From positions 1 to 61,460 of the forward strand of contig CAITXU010000244.1 in NCBI GenBank assembly GCA_903896505.1: a stretch of 61,460 nucleotides of DNA, given 5' to 3'. How positions within the stretch are numbered: the first letter of the stretch is position 1; every line of letters begins with the position of its first letter. The position numbers and the translations under genes were made by a program. Source of the stretch: an uncultured Verrucomicrobiota bacterium. GTDB taxonomy: Bacteria; Verrucomicrobiota; Verrucomicrobiia; Limisphaerales; UBA9464. A model generated the notes under the pieces. That model ran no database searches, had not been told where the DNA came from, and saw only the letters and a list, made by a program, of their open reading frames with translations. Below are positions 18,505 to 26,287 of the stretch, piece by piece.

Positions 18505-20058
18505 TTAAAGAACTTTTGCCACCAACACCGTCAAATCGTCCGCTTGAGGCTCAGGAGCTGCAAAATCTCTTGCTGCCTTGCAAAGGCGTTCAACGATTTC
18601 ACTGGAAGTAGCACTTCGATGTTCCTTTAAGACCTCGGCTGCCCGTTCCAGGCCAAAGCATTCCCCATCAGACCTCATGGCTTCGTCGATCCCGTCCGTC
18701 AGCATGAGGAGCAAGTCCCCCGACGACAGGGGAATCGTTTCGCTGGTTGGATAAGGCGTGTCGCCTTGTTTGCCAATGGGGCGTCCAGTCCTTTTTAGTC
18801 GATATTTGACGGCTCCATTGACGTCGAGGAGCAAACCCGGAGGATGGCCCGCATTTGCATAGGTCAACGTGCGTTCGGCAGGATTTAGACGCACGGCCAA
18901 AACCGTGATGTAGCGTTCATCACCCAAATCTTCGGCTAACAATTGCTGGGCAATGGTCAGCATTTCCCCCGGAGTTGCATGGCGACGGGCCAACGGACGG
19001 AGGTAGGCGCGAGTTTCGGCCATGAGCAGGGCTGGTCCCACGCCGTGACCGCTGACGTCGGCAACAACCAGACCCAACCCGTTATCGGCCATCGGAAGAA
19101 AATCAAAGTAGTCGCCACCAGCGGACTCTGCTGGATGAGAAATACCGGCAAGATCAAATCCACTCAGGGTCGGAAAGGACCGAGGAAAGAGGCGCTGCTG
19201 AATTTCCCGGGCGGCTGCAAATTCTTCCCGGCTTCGCTGTAATTCCCGCTCGGCTCGGCGTCGCTCGGTGACATCCCGGAAAAACGCTACGATCCATTGC
19301 TGGTCGCCCATTTTCATGGTCGTCGCGGCCAGGTCGACTTCCACCGCTGATCCGTCGGCCTTCCTCGCGACGGTGGTATAGGATTGGCCGCCCTTGGGGC
19401 CGCTTACCCGGCTCCACCAAGTTTGTGGCGGAAGATCACCGGGTTGAAAAATATCAAGTGTCAGGCCCACGGTTTCCTCGGGGTCCCTTTCAAATACCCT
19501 TTGAACGGCAGGGTTGGCAAAGCGGATGATCCCTTCAAGGTCGAGGAGGAGGACCGCATCCGTAGAGTTTTCCCAGACCGATCGATAGCGCAATTCGCTT
19601 TCCCGGAGAGTGGCCTCCGCCTGTCGACGGGCTCTACGCGACGCAGCGTCGCGCAATTCCCTCTCGACAGCGGGCACCAACCGCCCGAGTGCCCCTTTCA
19701 TGATGAAATCCGACGCGCCGGATTTCATTGCTTGAATGGCCACACCTTCTTGAATTCCCCCCGAAATGATGAGGAACGGAATATCCAACGCTGTGCCTTG
19801 CAGGACCTCCAACGCCTCTGGGGCGCTGAATCCTGGCATGGTATGATCGCAAAGAATCACGTCCCACGGGCGTTGATCGAGAGCCTGCCTAAAATTTTCA
19901 GGTCGGTCGACGCGCTCATGTGTCACCTGCCAGCCGCCTGCCCGCAGCAACTGAATCAGTACGGCGGCATCAACCCGTGAATCTTCCACGATCAACGCTC
20001 GTAAGGGTGGACGTTCCGTTGACGGATACGGGCTTGGCGCTGCTGGCTGGGGGTCCAT
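18505..20058 (-). CDS. Response regulator-PAS-PP2C (RsbU/SpoIIE-type) phosphatase
   Basis: In this 517-aa hybrid regulator, an N-terminal receiver domain (about 18-135) has the acidic pair in LIVEDSRVD and the phospho-acceptor Asp in VILCDHTMPGF. A PAS/PAC sensor follows (ENSTDAVLLLDLEGIIRFANPAV; VAFFRDVTERRRAE). The C-terminal SpoIIE-like PP2C domain has SAGGDYFDFLPM, VVADVSGHGVGPALLMAETR and LLMLTDGIDEA. Such proteins dephosphorylate anti-anti-sigma factors or signal through c-di-GMP-independent partner switches. The ATG at 20058 is chosen because a longer frame (to 20178) would overlap the divergent gene. No partner kinase or STAS protein is nearby. Confidence 0.9.
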   Translation of the reverse strand: MDPQPAAPSPYPSTERPPLRALIVEDSRVDAAVLIQLLRAGGWQVTHERVDRPENFRQALDQRPWDVILCDHTMPGFSAPEALEVLQGTALDIPFLIISGGIQEGVAIQAMKSGASDFIMKGALGRLVPAVERELRDAASRRARRQAEATLRESELRYRSVWENSTDAVLLLDLEGIIRFANPAVQRVFERDPEETVGLTLDIFQPGDLPPQTWWSRVSGPKGGQSYTTVARKADGSAVEVDLAATTMKMGDQQWIVAFFRDVTERRRAERELQRSREEFAAAREIQQRLFPRSFPTLSGFDLAGISHPAESAGGDYFDFLPMADNGLGLVVADVSGHGVGPALLMAETRAYLRPLARRHATPGEMLTIAQQLLAEDLGDERYITVLAVRLNPAERTLTYANAGHPPGLLLDVNGAVKYRLKRTGRPIGKQGDTPYPTSETIPLSSGDLLLMLTDGIDEAMRSDGECFGLERAAEVLKEHRSATSSEIVERLCKAARDFAAPEPQADDLTVLVAKVL

Positions 20059-20176
20059 CGGCAGGTGGAGGTTATGGAGGAGTTCCCTTGGGTTCAACCA
20101 TGACTGTCGTCCTTCCGGGAACTTCGGTGGGTGGGTCTGCTTGGATAGCCAGTTTTTCCGGTGCATGATGGCGTCC

Positions 20177-21337
20177 ATGCGGACGATCTACATGGATTAT
20201 AACGCCACGACCCCTCTCGATTCCGAGGTCCGCCGTGCCATGGAACCCTATTTTGAAAGGGTGTGGGGAAATCCCTCGAGTGTTCATGCCATTGGTCGGT
20301 CCGCGAGATCCGCACTGGATGAATTTCACTACCGACTCGCCGCCCTTTGGCGATGCAGACCCAGTGAGGTGGTATTCACCAGCGGTGGAACCGAGTCCAA
20401 TAATCTGGCGGTCATCGGGGCAGCCAGGCTCCGGGCAGACCGTGGTCGCCACCTGGTTGTTTCGCCCATCGAACACCCTGCCGTTCGGGATGCGTTTCGC
20501 CACCTCGTTCGGAAGGAGGGCTTCGAATTAACGATTCTTCCAGTGGATTCCTTTGGTCAGGTTTCGACCGAAAGCGTTATCCAGTCGCTGCGACCGGACA
20601 CCATCCTGGTTTCAGTGATGGCGGCCAACAACGAGGTTGGAACCGTTCAACCAGTGGCGGAAATCGGTCGGATTTGTCGGGAGCGGAGCATTTTGTTCCA
20701 CACGGATGCAGTACAGGCGTTTGGAAAACTCCCTTTTGTCGACATCCACCAATTCGAAGCCGACTTGGTGCCGGTCTGTGCCCACAAATTTTACGGCCCC
20801 AAAGGTGCGGGCGCATTGTTCATTCGATCACCGTTGCAACCTCTTGCCTTGCAGATGGGTGGCGGACAGGAGAATGAACGGCGTGCTGGAACCGAAAATC
20901 TCGCCGCCATCGCCGGATTGGTGGAGGCATTCGAGCGGTTTGTCCCGCGCCCGGTGTTCGATCCAGAAACTCTGGCGCACTGGACTGGCCAATTGGGTTC
21001 AGCTGCCGCCCAAATTCCAGGGGTCATCCTTCGGGGCCATCCAACGCAAAGATTGCCGAACACACTGGCATTTACCGTCGAAGGTGCCGACAGCATTGCT
21101 TTGATGGCGGCACTCGATTTGGAAGGCATCTGTGCTTCCAGTGGTTCAGCCTGTTCAGCGGGCTCGTTGGAGCCCAGCCATGTTTTGGAGGCAATGGGTG
21201 TATCGGAGGCCGAGGCGAATGCTTTGGTCCGTCTCTCTTTGGGGCGGGAAACCACAGAACTGGAGGTTGAATCCGTGATCAGCCATCTCCCACCAGTCAT
21301 CAACCGCCTCCGATCCGTCTCCTCAAGAATTCGCTGA
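20177..21337 (+). CDS. Cysteine desulfurase, NifS/IscS family
   Basis: This PLP enzyme removes sulfur from cysteine to give alanine and a persulfide for Fe-S cluster or thio-cofactor assembly. The 386-aa product starts MRTIYMDYNATTPLD, the family's typical start, so the ATG at 20177 is preferred to the upstream TTG frame. It has TSGGTESNN, IEHPAV, AANNEVGTVQPV, HTDAVQAFGK, the PLP lysine in CAHKFYGPKGAGALF, GGGQENERRAGTEN, and the active Cys in CASSGSACSAGSLEPSHVL. The long Cys loop fits group I (IscS/NifS). No iscU or other suf/isc gene is adjacent. It is divergent from the PP2C regulator with about 118 bp between them. Confidence 0.94.
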   Translation: MRTIYMDYNATTPLDSEVRRAMEPYFERVWGNPSSVHAIGRSARSALDEFHYRLAALWRCRPSEVVFTSGGTESNNLAVIGAARLRADRGRHLVVSPIEHPAVRDAFRHLVRKEGFELTILPVDSFGQVSTESVIQSLRPDTILVSVMAANNEVGTVQPVAEIGRICRERSILFHTDAVQAFGKLPFVDIHQFEADLVPVCAHKFYGPKGAGALFIRSPLQPLALQMGGGQENERRAGTENLAAIAGLVEAFERFVPRPVFDPETLAHWTGQLGSAAAQIPGVILRGHPTQRLPNTLAFTVEGADSIALMAALDLEGICASSGSACSAGSLEPSHVLEAMGVSEAEANALVRLSLGRETTELEVESVISHLPPVINRLRSVSSRIR

Positions 21338-21377
21338 CGTAACCGGTGGCTTGTTTTGCATGCTTGAATAATAAACT

Positions 21378-21391
21378 ACCTGTCCCTCTGT
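21378..21391 (+). repeat. RAYT-linked motif copy 5 (ACCTGTCCCTCTGT)
   Basis: This is one mismatch from the 14-bp core. It lies alone in the 86-bp gap between the convergent cysteine desulfurase and ATE-like genes, 40 bp past the desulfurase stop. Confidence 0.65.
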
Positions 21392-21423
21392 ATTCATTGC
21401 GCGAAATGCAGGATTCCCATGTT

Positions 21424-22236
21424 TCAAGTTGCGGGAGACACCGGGCCGGTTCCGGTTCGGAAGGGTGAAGCCCGGGCAAGCTCATTGAGCGGTGCATTTT
21501 GGAAGGCCAGGAAATCCGGCGTTTCCAATCGATGGCAACCTTGAAGCGGAGTTCTGACGAGATGCTTCAGTTCGGGCAACTGGTTGGACCAGGAAAGCCC
21601 GTTGAAAAACTCCACACCGTCGAACTGTGTTTTGTAAAGTGACGACTCGGTATAGCAGGTTCCCAGATGAAGATGGCGAAATCCAAGAGCCGAGAACTGT
21701 TCGACTGAGCGGGTCATGAGGCCGATGCCCAGATGCCGCCATTCCGGGGCGGTGTCGTAAAAGGCATAGTAGTAGTAGGCCACCGCGTGAGGCTCCAAAT
21801 AGAGGAGGGCAACGGCCAATTCGCGGCCGGAGGCTGTTTCTACCAGGCGCAGAATATGGCTGACCACCGGCGAGGACAGCAGCCGGTCCAGCCGTTGTAG
21901 ATGCATCACGCCGGGGCCGAAGCTCTGCTCGGCCCAAGTCAGCCATCGCTGACGGTCCCCAGGCAATTCACGCCATTCATGGCGGGGAAGCAGTTGGAGT
22001 TCGGTATCCGAAAGTTTTCGTAGAATCCGCCGGTTTTCGGAATTTGGTTTCCAACCGGGCAACGGGACCCGCACCTGGCGGACCAAGTAATAGCGGTCCA
22101 AATTCGGGGAACTGGGAAGGAACCCGGCAGCGAAGGCTGTTGCGGGAGTCTCGCCTTTTTCAAGAAACCCCCAGACCGCGAACGGATAGACGTAATGGGC
22201 GGGATCGGGAACGGCCTCTGAAAAAAGCAGTTTCAT
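21424..22236 (-). CDS. ATE-like aminoacyl-tRNA-protein transferase relative (GNAT fold)
   Basis: This 270-aa protein resembles bacterial arginyl/leucyl-tRNA-protein transferases (ATE/Bpt). Similar parts are GFLPSSPNLDRYYLVRQVRVPLPGWKPNSENRR (compare the ATE 'RPxCxxCxxCxPxRxxxxxFxxSRSQRR' segment) and the GNAT-like core YYYYAFYDTAPEWRHLGIGLMTRSVEQF with HLGTCYTESSLYKTQFDGVEF. The N-terminal Cys cluster of true ATE enzymes is missing. It is the last gene of a three-gene operon; its ATG overlaps the alr stop by 4 nt. True ATE adds Arg or Leu from tRNA to protein N-termini. Here the acceptor is unknown, and the operon suggests a small peptide or amino-acid conjugate. The assignment is from motif pattern only. 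Confidence 0.7.
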   Translation of the reverse strand: MKLLFSEAVPDPAHYVYPFAVWGFLEKGETPATAFAAGFLPSSPNLDRYYLVRQVRVPLPGWKPNSENRRILRKLSDTELQLLPRHEWRELPGDRQRWLTWAEQSFGPGVMHLQRLDRLLSSPVVSHILRLVETASGRELAVALLYLEPHAVAYYYYAFYDTAPEWRHLGIGLMTRSVEQFSALGFRHLHLGTCYTESSLYKTQFDGVEFFNGLSWSNQLPELKHLVRTPLQGCHRLETPDFLAFQNAPLNELARASPFRTGTGPVSPAT

Positions 22237-23465
22237 TGGAACCGACCGGAAGCCGTTGCCCTGGCCGTTTCCGTTCCGAGGTAGACGCGTGGAAGCCGGC
22301 TTCTCCAGCCCACCAACACGTCATAGCTCACGCTCTTCTTGAGGCGCGCCACGTCGTGGACGCAAATTTCGAGTTGTCCCTGGCGTCCCAGCAGAACCGC
22401 CTCGCTACCCACATCGGCTGTGGGGATTCCGGTCAGGTCGACCATCAACGCATCCATGGCCACCCCGCCCACCAACGGTGCGCGGCAGCCACTCACCAGG
22501 ACATGTCCTTCGTTTCGAACCCGTGGGAAACCGTCTCCGTAACCTAATGGAATCACCCCAATTCGCCGCCGTTCTTCAGCCACGAAGCGCATGCCATATC
22601 CGACCGAGTCCCCCATTTCCAGGTGCTGCACTGCTGAAATTCGGGCTTTGACGCTAAGGACCGGTGTCAGTCCGTTCAATTGTCGACAGACCTGCGACGG
22701 ATAGACCCCATGAGCCAGAAGGCCGATCCGGACCATGTCGAAGTGGGCCCCCGGAAGGTCGAGAAACCCACCGCTATTGCAAAGATGCCGTGTCTTCGGG
22801 CGGATTCCATTCGCTTCGAGACCCGACACCACTCCTTGGAATCGGTCGATTTGAAGGCGTGCAAACGTTTTGTCCAATTCGTCGCTTTGGGCGAAGTGGC
22901 TGAGAACGCCGGCCCATTCCAGGTGACGGAGTCGAGCCAGGGCAGTTATCCACTGGGCCGCATCGCGCCAAGAGAAGCCAAACCGGTTCATGCCCGTGTT
23001 GATCTTAAGATGCACTGGAAGTGGACGGCCCAGTCGCTGCGCACATGCGTCCCATTGTTGAGCCAGCGCCACCGACCCGATGCACGGAGTCAGGTCCCGA
23101 GCTGGCAACCAGGGGAGCTCTTCGGGCGTTCGTTCACCAAGCAGAAGTATGGGGGCGGCTATTCCAGACTCCCGAAGCTTTATGGCCTCCTCCAGGGTAT
23201 AGACCGCGAGATGATCAACCCCGTTGGCCAGAGCCACCTGTGCGGCTTGGATCGCCCCTTGTCCGTAGGCCTCGTCCTTCAAGACGTAAAGCAACCGCAC
23301 GGAGCGTGGCAATTCCTGCCGGATGATTTGGAAATTACTGGCCAAGGCGTTCAGGTCCACCTCGACCCAAGCCGGACGCAAAGGAAGCGCCCTCGTTTCG
23401 GATGGAACGTCAAAACCGGCCGTGGTTGGCCAGGCACCACCACTTTCCTGTTCCAGGGTGCTCAT
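22233..23465 (-). CDS. alr: Alanine racemase family protein
   Basis: This fold-type III PLP enzyme interconverts L- and D-alanine. In the 410-aa product the PLP lysine lies in LLYVLKDEAYGQG (usual VVKANAYGHG). LKINTGMNRFGFS, RHLCNSGGFLD, MVRIGLLAHGVYPS, GDSVGYGM with the second catalytic Tyr, IGVIPLGYGDGFPR and MDALMVDLT follow in the expected order. Several positions around these motifs differ from standard Alr (KDE for KAN, GGVAMD for GRVSMD), so the substrate may not be alanine. The ATG at 23465 overlaps the upstream stop as ATGA; a start 6 codons earlier is possible. It sits between the ATP-grasp and ATE-like genes. A second, canonical alr may exist elsewhere. Confidence 0.87.
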   Translation of the reverse strand: MSTLEQESGGAWPTTAGFDVPSETRALPLRPAWVEVDLNALASNFQIIRQELPRSVRLLYVLKDEAYGQGAIQAAQVALANGVDHLAVYTLEEAIKLRESGIAAPILLLGERTPEELPWLPARDLTPCIGSVALAQQWDACAQRLGRPLPVHLKINTGMNRFGFSWRDAAQWITALARLRHLEWAGVLSHFAQSDELDKTFARLQIDRFQGVVSGLEANGIRPKTRHLCNSGGFLDLPGAHFDMVRIGLLAHGVYPSQVCRQLNGLTPVLSVKARISAVQHLEMGDSVGYGMRFVAEERRRIGVIPLGYGDGFPRVRNEGHVLVSGCRAPLVGGVAMDALMVDLTGIPTADVGSEAVLLGRQGQLEICVHDVARLKKSVSYDVLVGWRSRLPRVYLGTETARATASGRFQ

Positions 23466-24742
23466 GGATTTCCCGGGGGCCACAAAGAGTCACCCACATC
23501 CGTCCGAAAATAGCTGCCGACCGACCGGATGCGGCGGATGTTGGAGTAAGCGTTAGAGATGGCCTGCGGTAAGGAGGAACCCAGCGCGGTCACATCAGCA
23601 ATCCGGTGTCCGGTCGCTTCCAATGTGCCGTCGGCACCTTTTTCAACCTCCTGCCACCAGATGTCACAAGTGGGGGTGCCTTGCAATTGGACAGGGACCC
23701 GCGGCCCTGTCAATTGAGTGAACGGATAGCCGTATCCCGCCAGTGTCAGACTGCACCCGAATTCTGTCTCCGGATGCCACTCGACCTTCAACGGTTGATT
23801 CCGCGTACAACCCACCACCGTGTCGAAGAGGTTGGCGAGCATGCGGAAAATCATGGGTCCACTGGTGACGCCCAGGCGGACGTTATATTCGAGGACATGC
23901 CATCGATTCTCATGGTGCATGGCCGTGACCTGCACCGGTCCGTGGAACCCACTTTCCCGAAACCATGGCTTGAGCGGCCAGAGTAGTTCCCGGGCGAGCC
24001 CGTATTTGTCTCCAGGGTCCTGCTCGACCAAGCCCCCAAGCGGAGCACCGGCGACAATTCCCAGGTTTCCGTCGAACGCCCGCTTGTACTCCTGATTGGT
24101 CACCAGAGAATAGACTTCGCCGTCGCTGACCAATGCAATGTGTCCGGCTTCGCGCCGCCCCAGATATTCCTGGAGAAAAATGCCCTCGGAATCGTCCAGC
24201 CGCGGCAGCCACGCAAGGGTATCCCCCGGCGATTCGCAAATGATGGTGTGAATTGGGCTGGTGGGAGAGCAGAGCGGATTCTTGATCACCCAGGCTCGTC
24301 CCTCCCGCCGGACCAAGGCCTCGGCCTCCTCTCGCGTCGGCACCAGGACCGATCGAGCAAAGGGAACCCCATACCGCAGGCAAAGGTCCCGCGCGAAATC
24401 CCGTTCACGCTCAAGCCGAAGGGCTTCCCCAATGGGGCAGAGCAGGGGCGGTTGGAGTTCCAGAAATTCGTCCGTCCATGGCTTTAGCGCCCATTCGATA
24501 GACATGGGAACCACCACATCGGGTTGGAACTCCCGCAGCAGGAGGCAGGGGTTGGGCATTTCGTCCACCGTCACGACCGTACCCTCCAGCCGGGGCCCAT
24601 GATGGCCATAATTCCGGGTGAGGTAGGTCACCGTTTCGACGCCCTGAGCGCGCAGGCATCGCGTCGCAGCCTGGGCAAAAACACCAATTCCCAACACCAA
24701 GGCGCGCTTTTTGCCGTATGTTTCCGATCCGGAAGTCATCAA
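23462..24742 (-). CDS. PurD-like ATP-grasp ligase
   Basis: This 426-aa protein has an N-terminal Rossmann-like domain (KRALVLGIGVFAQAATRCLRAQG; VVPMSIEWAL), an ATP-grasp core (RDFARDLCLRYGVPFARSVLV; RAWVIKNPL; GIFLQEYLGRREAGHIALVSDGE; NQEYKRAFDGNLGIVAGAPLGG; WHVLEYNVRLGVTSGP) and a C-terminal PurD-type domain (ADVTALGSSLPQAISNAYSNIRRI; YFRTDVG). This is the domain order of GAR synthetase, PurD, but the segments that bind phosphoribosylamine are not recognisable. ATP-grasp enzymes join a carboxylate to an amine through an acyl phosphate. As first gene of the operon with alr and the ATE-like gene, it probably ligates an amino acid. Start at 24742 or 24739. Confidence 0.8.
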   Translation of the reverse strand: MMTSGSETYGKKRALVLGIGVFAQAATRCLRAQGVETVTYLTRNYGHHGPRLEGTVVTVDEMPNPCLLLREFQPDVVVPMSIEWALKPWTDEFLELQPPLLCPIGEALRLERERDFARDLCLRYGVPFARSVLVPTREEAEALVRREGRAWVIKNPLCSPTSPIHTIICESPGDTLAWLPRLDDSEGIFLQEYLGRREAGHIALVSDGEVYSLVTNQEYKRAFDGNLGIVAGAPLGGLVEQDPGDKYGLARELLWPLKPWFRESGFHGPVQVTAMHHENRWHVLEYNVRLGVTSGPMIFRMLANLFDTVVGCTRNQPLKVEWHPETEFGCSLTLAGYGYPFTQLTGPRVPVQLQGTPTCDIWWQEVEKGADGTLEATGHRIADVTALGSSLPQAISNAYSNIRRIRSVGSYFRTDVGDSLWPPGNP

Positions 24743-24852
24743 CCGGCGTCACGCTAGGCTGGGTCTGGCTGTTTGAAAAGAAACGGTTCGTACATCCGAT
24801 CTGTTCGCTTCCCGCTTGTCGTTCCCCTTCGAAAGCGAGAGGTTTACTCCCC

Positions 24853-25266
24853 GTGGAATCGCTGAGTTATCGGATCGGCAACAATCTCGACCTGGATGCC
24901 GTGCTCGATTTGTATGAAACATCGACTTTGGGTCAACGACGCCCGATTCATGACCGCGACCGGATGGCAAGCATGTTGCGGAATGCGAATTTGGTGGTGA
25001 CGGCTTGGGACGGTGAGCTCCTGGTGGGCATTGCTCGGTCCGTGACCGATTTCGCTTACTGCACCTACCTGAGTGATTTGGCCGTGCGCCAGTCCCATCA
25101 ACGCCAGGGGATCGGTCGGGAGCTGATCCGGCGAACCCGGGAATTGGGTGGCGAGGCCACCGTCATCCTGTTGAGCGCTCCTGCCGCCACTGGTTACTAT
25201 CCCCGATTGGGCCTACAGCAACACCTGTCGGCCTGGACTTTACAACCCACCAGCACTCTTCAATAG
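24853..25266 (+). CDS. GNAT family N-acetyltransferase
   Basis: This 137-aa protein starts at a GTG at 24853 with GAGAGG upstream; the frame is open to 24718 but that part would overlap the divergent ATP-grasp gene. The GNAT core is clear: VVTAWDGELLVGIARSVTDF, YLSDLAVRQSHQRQGIGRELIRRTRELG (acetyl-CoA pyrophosphate loop QRQGIG) and ATGYYPRLGLQ. It resembles small YhbS/PA4794-type acetyltransferases. It is divergent from the ATP-grasp/alr/ATE-like operon with about 110 bp between starts, so a shared promoter region and a related job are possible but not shown. Confidence 0.85.
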   Translation: MESLSYRIGNNLDLDAVLDLYETSTLGQRRPIHDRDRMASMLRNANLVVTAWDGELLVGIARSVTDFAYCTYLSDLAVRQSHQRQGIGRELIRRTRELGGEATVILLSAPAATGYYPRLGLQQHLSAWTLQPTSTLQ

Positions 25267-25368
25267 TCCGTATTCGGCACCGCCCAAAGCGGCAACCGCC
25301 AGGAGGACAAGAAGGGTTTCGCGCCAGGATAGCTCGCGACGCAACCGGGCCTGCTTTGCCTGCGACAT
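25240..25368 (-). CDS. Possible small single-span membrane protein
   Basis: This 42-codon frame starts at the ATG at 25368 with a basic N-terminus (SQAKQARLRRELS) and one hydrophobic helix (ETLLVLLAVAALGGAEYGLL). It overlaps the end of the convergent GNAT gene by 27 bp. The positive-inside layout looks like a real small membrane protein, but no family is recognised and no Shine-Dalgarno is evident. It may be noise. Confidence 0.35.
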   Translation of the reverse strand: MSQAKQARLRRELSWRETLLVLLAVAALGGAEYGLLKSAGGL

Positions 25369-25457
25369 AGGATGAAGTGAAACCTCTGCCCCTCCACCTC
25401 GCTGGAAAAGGAAAAAAGGGTTGGGGGGTCTGAATTGCCGAAGCCGCACCTCGAGTT

Positions 25458-26240
25458 ATGATCCGCTTCATGAAACGGATGCTCTTGATGTGCGGATTGA
25501 TGGCCGGCCTCATGGCACGGGCCGCAGTGAAAACTGAAGTGATTACCTACAAGGAAGGGGATACGACCTTGGAAGGCTTTGTGGCTTACGATGATGCCCT
25601 CAAAGGACCTCGCCCCGGTGTTGTCGTGGTGCACCAGTGGATGGGGCTGGGCGACTATGAGAAAAAGCGGGCCCGCATGCTCGCGGAACTCGGTTACGTC
25701 GCCTTCTGCGCGGATATTTACGGTCAGGGCGTCCGTGCCTCAAACCCCGGTGACGCGGGCAAGCTCGCCGGCAAGTACAAAGGCGACCGTGCCCTTCTCC
25801 GGAAACGAGTCCAGGCTGCCTTGACCCAGTTGCGGACGCTGCCGCAGGTGAACACCGGCAAGGTGGCGGCCATCGGCTATTGCTTTGGGGGCACCACTGT
25901 TCTGGAGTTGGCGCGATCGGGGGCTGATCTGGCCGGCGTGGTGAGTTTTCACGGTGGGCTCAGCACACCCACTCCGGAGGACGCCAAGAACATCAAAGCC
26001 CGCGTGCTGGCGCTCCACGGGGCCGATGACCCGTTTGTTCCGGCACCGGAGGTGGCTGATTTTCAGAAGGAAATGCGCGAATCCGGAGCCGACTGGCAGT
26101 TCGTGTCCTATGGCGGCGCTGTTCATAGTTTCACCGACTTTGGTGCCACCGGCGCCATGGCGGGGGCCAAGTACAACGCCAAGGCCGATGCCCGCTCCTG
26201 GGAGGCCATGAAGACCTTCTTTGGGGAGCTCTTTCATTAA
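25458..26240 (+). CDS. Secreted dienelactone hydrolase family protein
   Basis: This 260-aa alpha/beta hydrolase has a signal peptide (MKRMLLMCGLMAGLMARAA; the start could be 25458 or 25470). The dienelactone hydrolase triad is visible: Cys in the nucleophile elbow AAIGYCFGGTT, Asp in LALHGADDPFVP and His in GGAVHSFTD. VVVVHQWMGLGDYEKKRARMLAELGYVAFCADIYG is the usual N-terminal core. The Cys nucleophile (rather than Ser) fits true DLH enzymes. The substrate is unknown; periplasmic ester or lactone hydrolysis is likely. It precedes the Gfo/Idh/MocA gene by 47 bp on the same strand. Confidence 0.9.
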   Translation: MIRFMKRMLLMCGLMAGLMARAAVKTEVITYKEGDTTLEGFVAYDDALKGPRPGVVVVHQWMGLGDYEKKRARMLAELGYVAFCADIYGQGVRASNPGDAGKLAGKYKGDRALLRKRVQAALTQLRTLPQVNTGKVAAIGYCFGGTTVLELARSGADLAGVVSFHGGLSTPTPEDAKNIKARVLALHGADDPFVPAPEVADFQKEMRESGADWQFVSYGGAVHSFTDFGATGAMAGAKYNAKADARSWEAMKTFFGELFH

Positions 26241-26287
26241 TTCGCCGCGCTTGCGTTAAACCGCCCCGGTTTCCCATTCTCCCGCCC

